From positions 1-25,720 of the forward strand of contig CAYMST010000034.1 of assembly GCA_964393115.1 (NCBI GenBank): a stretch of 25,720 bases of DNA, in the 5' to 3' direction. The position numbers and the translations under genes were made by a program. The notes beneath the pieces are model-generated. The model was not told the DNA's origin. It saw only the letters and a list, made by a program, of their open reading frames with translations, and searched no databases. The DNA comes from CAYMST01 sp964393115. GTDB lineage: Bacteria > Bacteroidota > Bacteroidia > Cytophagales > Cyclobacteriaceae. This document shows, one piece after another, positions 22,961 to 25,720 of the stretch (the first letter of the stretch is position 1; each line of letters starts with the position of its first letter).

Positions 22961-24515
22961 ATTCTATTTCTATGATCTCTCCATCTTTCTTCATGAAGTG
23001 GTACTCTGTTATCGCCAGAGAAGTGTCTTCGATGAGCTTTACCGGCTTCATGTACTTAAAAAACCATTTTCTCTTCTTAGACATCCACCCTTTCGTGAAA
23101 TAAGCATGTAAATAAGGATGTAGCGTCACTATCAGTCCTTTTTCATTTTGCTTACCCAAGAGATGCTCAATATTTCTTTCGATATTGTCTGCAACTAAAA
23201 TAGAAGCAGATATCTTACCAGAACCACCACAAGTAGGGCAATTCTCTTTTGTGGTAATATTGAGTTCTGGCCTAACTCTTTGACGAGTGATTTGCATTAG
23301 ACCGAATTTTGAAAGAGGCAAGATCGTATGCTTAGCCCGATCAGCTTTCATTTCCTCTTTCATCACTTGAAAGATGACTTTCTTATTATCACTTTGCCTC
23401 ATATCAATGAAGTCAATGACAATAATGCCACCCATATCCCGAAGACGTAATTGTCTAGCGATTTCTTTTGCAGCTTCGGTATTAACCTTTAGCGCAGTCG
23501 CCTCTTGATTACTCTCCGCATCTGACTTGTTTCCGCTGTTTACGTCAATAACGTGCAGCGCCTCGGTATGTTCAATAATAAGGTATCCGCCTCCTGCAAC
23601 AGATACCGACTGACCAAACAATGATTTAAGTTGCTTTTCAATACCATAGTTTTCGAAGATTTTCACTCGAGAGTTATGCATCTTCAAGATACTTTCCTTC
23701 TCCGGTGCTATAGTCTGCAAAAAGCTTTTAACATCATTAAACAGGGACTTATCATCTACGATGATGTTATCGAAAGATTCGTTCAACACATCGCGCAGTA
23801 TCGAGTTGGCCATATTCATTTCACCGATAACCTTATCTTTCGGTTCGGCCTTATGAAGTTTCTTCATGCCGTTGTCCCAAAGCTCTACTAAGTTTCGTAG
23901 ATCCTTGTCTAGTTCAGCAACTTCTTTTCCTTCGGCGACAGTTCTAATAATGACCCCGAAGTTCTCAGGTTTGATTGAGTTAATTAACCTAACAAGTCTT
24001 TTCCTTTCCTCATTTCTGGTGATCTTTTTGGATATGTTGACAACATCAGAAAATGGTACCAACACAATGTACCTACCAGCCAGTGAGATTTCACAGGATA
24101 ATCGCGGTCCTTTTGTGGAAATAGGTTCTTTGACTACTTGTACAAGTATCTTTTGTCCCTTTGTCAGTACCTGATTGATCTTTCCGAGTTTATCAATATC
24201 AGGCTCTCGCTTAAAACCCGCCAGTATAGTACTGACTCTACGTCTCGGTGCAGTAGCTAGTTTTATGAATTTGTTGAGGGATTGTACTTGAGGTCCAAGG
24301 TCTAAATAATGCAGAAATGCGTCTTTCTCGTATCCAATGTCGATGAAAGCCGCATTTAATCCTTGAACTACTTTTTTTACCGTACCTAAGTAGATGTCAC
24401 CTACGTGGAATTGAGCCCCGTCTTCATCCTGATGGAATTCAACTAGCTTTTTTTCCTTCAAAAGGGCTATGCGACATCCGTTCTGAGTTGAATTGATAAT
24501 TAATTCTGTACTCAT
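22959..24515 (-). CDS. rng: Ribonuclease G/E family endoribonuclease
   Basis: Endoribonuclease of the RNase E/G family that acts in mRNA decay and rRNA processing. The 518 residues contain an S1-like domain at the start (HVGDIYLGTVKKVVQGLNAAFIDIGYEKDAFLHYLDLG), the catalytic aspartates D324 (LHVIDVNSGN) and D368 (IVIDFIDM), and between them NTEAAKEIARQLRLRDMGG. The Zn-link C426-x-x-C429 appears in CPTCGGSG, through which subunits dimerise. The long C-terminal scaffold of enterobacterial RNase E is absent, so it is a G-type form. The gene follows the 29-residue gene by 27 bases and closes the - strand cluster; its stop codon is in the terminator hairpin. Confidence 0.96.
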   Translation of the reverse strand: MSTELIINSTQNGCRIALLKEKKLVEFHQDEDGAQFHVGDIYLGTVKKVVQGLNAAFIDIGYEKDAFLHYLDLGPQVQSLNKFIKLATAPRRRVSTILAGFKREPDIDKLGKINQVLTKGQKILVQVVKEPISTKGPRLSCEISLAGRYIVLVPFSDVVNISKKITRNEERKRLVRLINSIKPENFGVIIRTVAEGKEVAELDKDLRNLVELWDNGMKKLHKAEPKDKVIGEMNMANSILRDVLNESFDNIIVDDKSLFNDVKSFLQTIAPEKESILKMHNSRVKIFENYGIEKQLKSLFGQSVSVAGGGYLIIEHTEALHVIDVNSGNKSDAESNQEATALKVNTEAAKEIARQLRLRDMGGIIVIDFIDMRQSDNKKVIFQVMKEEMKADRAKHTILPLSKFGLMQITRQRVRPELNITTKENCPTCGGSGKISASILVADNIERNIEHLLGKQNEKGLIVTLHPYLHAYFTKGWMSKKRKWFFKYMKPVKLIEDTSLAITEYHFMKKDGEIIEIE

Positions 24516-24542
24516 ACTATAGATGTCCGATATTTACCCTAA

Positions 24543-24632
24543 TTACTTTTTCTTGTGTCTGTTTTTTCTTAGTCTTTTCTTTCTCTTATGAGTAGAAATC
24601 TTGTGTCTTTTACGTTTTTTACCGCAAGGCAT
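24543..24632 (-). CDS. 29-residue basic protein, AURKAIP1/COX24-like (putative small ribosomal protein)
   Basis: A short gene just upstream of rng. The product is 29 residues, MPCGKKRKRHKIS, then THKRKKRLRKN and RHKKK, with lysine, arginine and histidine making up about two thirds. It matches the AURKAIP1/COX24 C-terminal family, whose mitochondrial member mS38 and short mycobacterial counterpart (bS22) are part of the small ribosomal subunit. The near absence of acidic residues and the lack of any other feature fit a tail that binds rRNA. It lies 31 bases before the TPR gene's stop end, that is, downstream of it in the transcript, and 27 bases upstream of the rng ATG. Family assignment is by recognition of the sequence; ribosome binding is inferred. 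Confidence 0.85.
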   Translation of the reverse strand: MPCGKKRKRHKISTHKRKKRLRKNRHKKK

Positions 24633-24663
24633 ATCGAATTTCTTTTATGATTTAACAAAAATT

Positions 24664-25470
24664 TTACTCGAAACTCAAGAGCTGTTCTTCAGCCATTTGC
24701 ATTAGGAAGACATCATTAGAGCGGTTGACCATTTGAAAAGAATTTTTAGCCCCTTCTACATCTTCCAACTCCTTCTGTGCAATTCCTAAATAGTACCAAG
24801 CTGTCCAATTAGTCGGCTCCAAGCTTGTTACCATATTAAATCTGGCAACTGCTTTATCAAATTGACTCGACTGAATGGACAACAGCCCTAAAAAATAAAG
24901 AGCCTCGACATTACTTTCATCTTCCTGTAATACCTCCCTTAGCATCATAACTCCTTGCATCGGGTTAGAAGAATTGACCAATGTCATGGCAAGTTTGGCT
25001 TTCGCCGACAAATTTTTTGGATTATCCTTCACATAAGGCTCCAAAAGCTCCTTAGCACTGGACATCAGACGTTGCCTTTCACTCTCGTTACCACTTACTT
25101 GTGATGCTGAAAACAAGAGTTGGCCGGCTATTAGCAACCCACTACTTGTAGACATCGCCTTAATATCCTCAACTACAGCGATTAAACTATCCGTATAACC
25201 ATATTTTAGATAGCATCGCGCTAAAGAGTCCGCAAAGATAATGTTTTTTTCTGAAATACCACCTGAGACCATAGTCGACCATCTACCAATATTGGCCTGG
25301 TCTACAGCAGAAATGTTACTATGATCTTTTGTCGACTGTTCGGTAGTACTACTCGATAGTTTCTCGCCTGTTTCTAATTTATCATTTTCAACAACATAAG
25401 TCGGAAGGCTGTATAAAATGACAATTAATGCAAGAGACCCGATTATAATCCATAACTGAGCCTTTCTCAT
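24664..25470 (-). CDS. Membrane-anchored tetratricopeptide-repeat protein
   Basis: A 268-residue protein with an N-terminal membrane anchor (about residues 7-25, LWIIIGSLALIVILY) and a polar linker rich in Ser and Thr. From about residue 80 it has TPR-type helical repeats: ADSLARCYLKYGYTDSLIAV, then NLSAKAKLAMTLVNSSNPMQGVMML, NVEALYFLGLLSIQSSQFDKAVARF, and NWTAWYYLGIAQKELEDVEGAKNSF. The last two are near the canonical pattern (W/L-x2-L/Y-G ... A ... P). Such proteins act as scaffolds at the membrane; no enzymatic motif is seen. It starts 6 bases after the HU-like stop and is probably cotranscribed with HU, the 29-residue gene and rng. A role in rRNA or envelope processes cannot be inferred from sequence. 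Confidence 0.88.
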   Translation of the reverse strand: MRKAQLWIIIGSLALIVILYSLPTYVVENDKLETGEKLSSSTTEQSTKDHSNISAVDQANIGRWSTMVSGGISEKNIIFADSLARCYLKYGYTDSLIAVVEDIKAMSTSSGLLIAGQLLFSASQVSGNESERQRLMSSAKELLEPYVKDNPKNLSAKAKLAMTLVNSSNPMQGVMMLREVLQEDESNVEALYFLGLLSIQSSQFDKAVARFNMVTSLEPTNWTAWYYLGIAQKELEDVEGAKNSFQMVNRSNDVFLMQMAEEQLLSFE

Positions 25471-25476
25471 GGATTA

Positions 25477-25720
25477 TTATCCTTTTTTGAGACTATCGCT
25501 ATTCTTAATTTTTTCTATAAACACCTTGGAAGGCTTAAAGCTAGGCACATAGTGCTCGTCTATAACCATAGCGGTATTTTGCGATATGTTTCGAGCAATC
25601 TTTTTTGCTCTTTTCTTATTAACAAAACTCCCAAACCCACGAACATAAATGTTCTCACCATTTGACATTGTGTTTTTTACTACTGTAAAAAAAGCCTCTA
25701 CAGAAGCTTGCACATCTGCT
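25477..25720 (-). CDS. HU/IHF-family DNA-binding protein, partial (5' end outside window)
   Basis: Nucleoid protein that bends and compacts DNA, acting as a dimer. The readable part covers about 81 residues: ADVQASVEAFF, then GENIYVRGFGSFVNKKRAKK, ARNISQNTAMVIDEHYVPSFKP and SKVFIEKI. The GFGSF and FKPSK motifs and the basic arm are the usual marks of the family. The GTG at 25713 is internal: the frame stays open to the window edge, and the family normally has about 20 more residues at the start. Its stop is 6 bases from the start of the TPR gene. It is the 5'-most gene of the cluster seen here. Confidence 0.93.
   Translation of the reverse strand, partial: ADVQASVEAFFTVVKNTMSNGENIYVRGFGSFVNKKRAKKIARNISQNTAMVIDEHYVPSFKPSKVFIEKIKNSDSLKKG

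Noticed and set aside
23866..24174. Open frame of 102 codons on the + strand
   Set aside because: Antisense shadow of rng.
25711..25713. GTG as start of the HU-like gene
   Set aside because: The frame stays open to the window edge with the expected family residues ADV before it, so the gene is cut by the window.
1..25720. CRISPR arrays, insertion sequences, integrases, toxin-antitoxin or defence genes
   Set aside because: None seen: no regularly spaced repeats, transposase motifs or known defence domains, and composition appears uniform.

Overview
The window is chromosomal DNA from a member of the Bacteroidota, most likely a marine or aquatic Cytophagales. The evidence is the Bacteroidota-specific GlmU-like protein, a GldB-type gliding lipoprotein, a type B L31, a short basic ribosome-associated protein beside an RNase G/E gene, starts with little Shine-Dalgarno signal, and several boxes of the form TAnnTTTG (the -7 consensus of this phylum). 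The genus cannot be fixed from the sequence alone. Nearly all genes are core housekeeping genes. I see no tRNA, rRNA, CRISPR array, insertion sequence, prophage or defence island.

Layout. 1-1290: the 3' end of aspS faces ppa across a hairpin terminator. 1500-5300: rpmE2 with its own promoter and terminator, then a tight + strand run of GlmU-like gene, holB and hemC. 5300-9560: a cyclophilin lipoprotein, an RmlD-like reductase, an unrecognised 200-residue protein and a GT39-type membrane glycosyltransferase. 9560-12310: two isolated + strand genes, an orphan siaC and an M19-like metallopeptidase, with over 500 bases between them that hold no gene. 12396-14221: one ABC exporter gene on the - strand, interrupted by a 32-base run of N. 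14222-18211: another 560-base gap, two small unrecognised genes and uvrA. 18400-21230: a well-matched promoter drives an ECF sigma factor whose 3' end overlaps a small putative regulator, followed by nth and a GT4 glycosyltransferase. 21200-22900: gldB diverges from an outer-membrane barrel gene. 22930-25720: a - strand cluster read as HU-like protein, TPR protein, 29-residue basic protein and RNase G/E, closed by a strong terminator.

How the genes fit together. Translation and RNA metabolism are represented by aspS, rpmE2, the 29-residue protein and rng. DNA replication, repair and packaging are represented by holB, uvrA, nth and the HU-like gene. The envelope and surface are represented by the GlmU-like protein, two glycosyltransferases, the RmlD-like reductase, cyclophilin, GldB, the barrel protein and the ABC exporter. 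Signalling is represented by the ECF sigma pair and SiaC. I do not see a convincing new multi-gene system. The points most worth a second look are the tiny ribosome-associated gene, the orphan SiaC with its phosphosite, the M19-like enzyme with an altered metal motif, the truncated-looking partner of the ECF sigma factor, and the small unrecognised proteins near uvrA.
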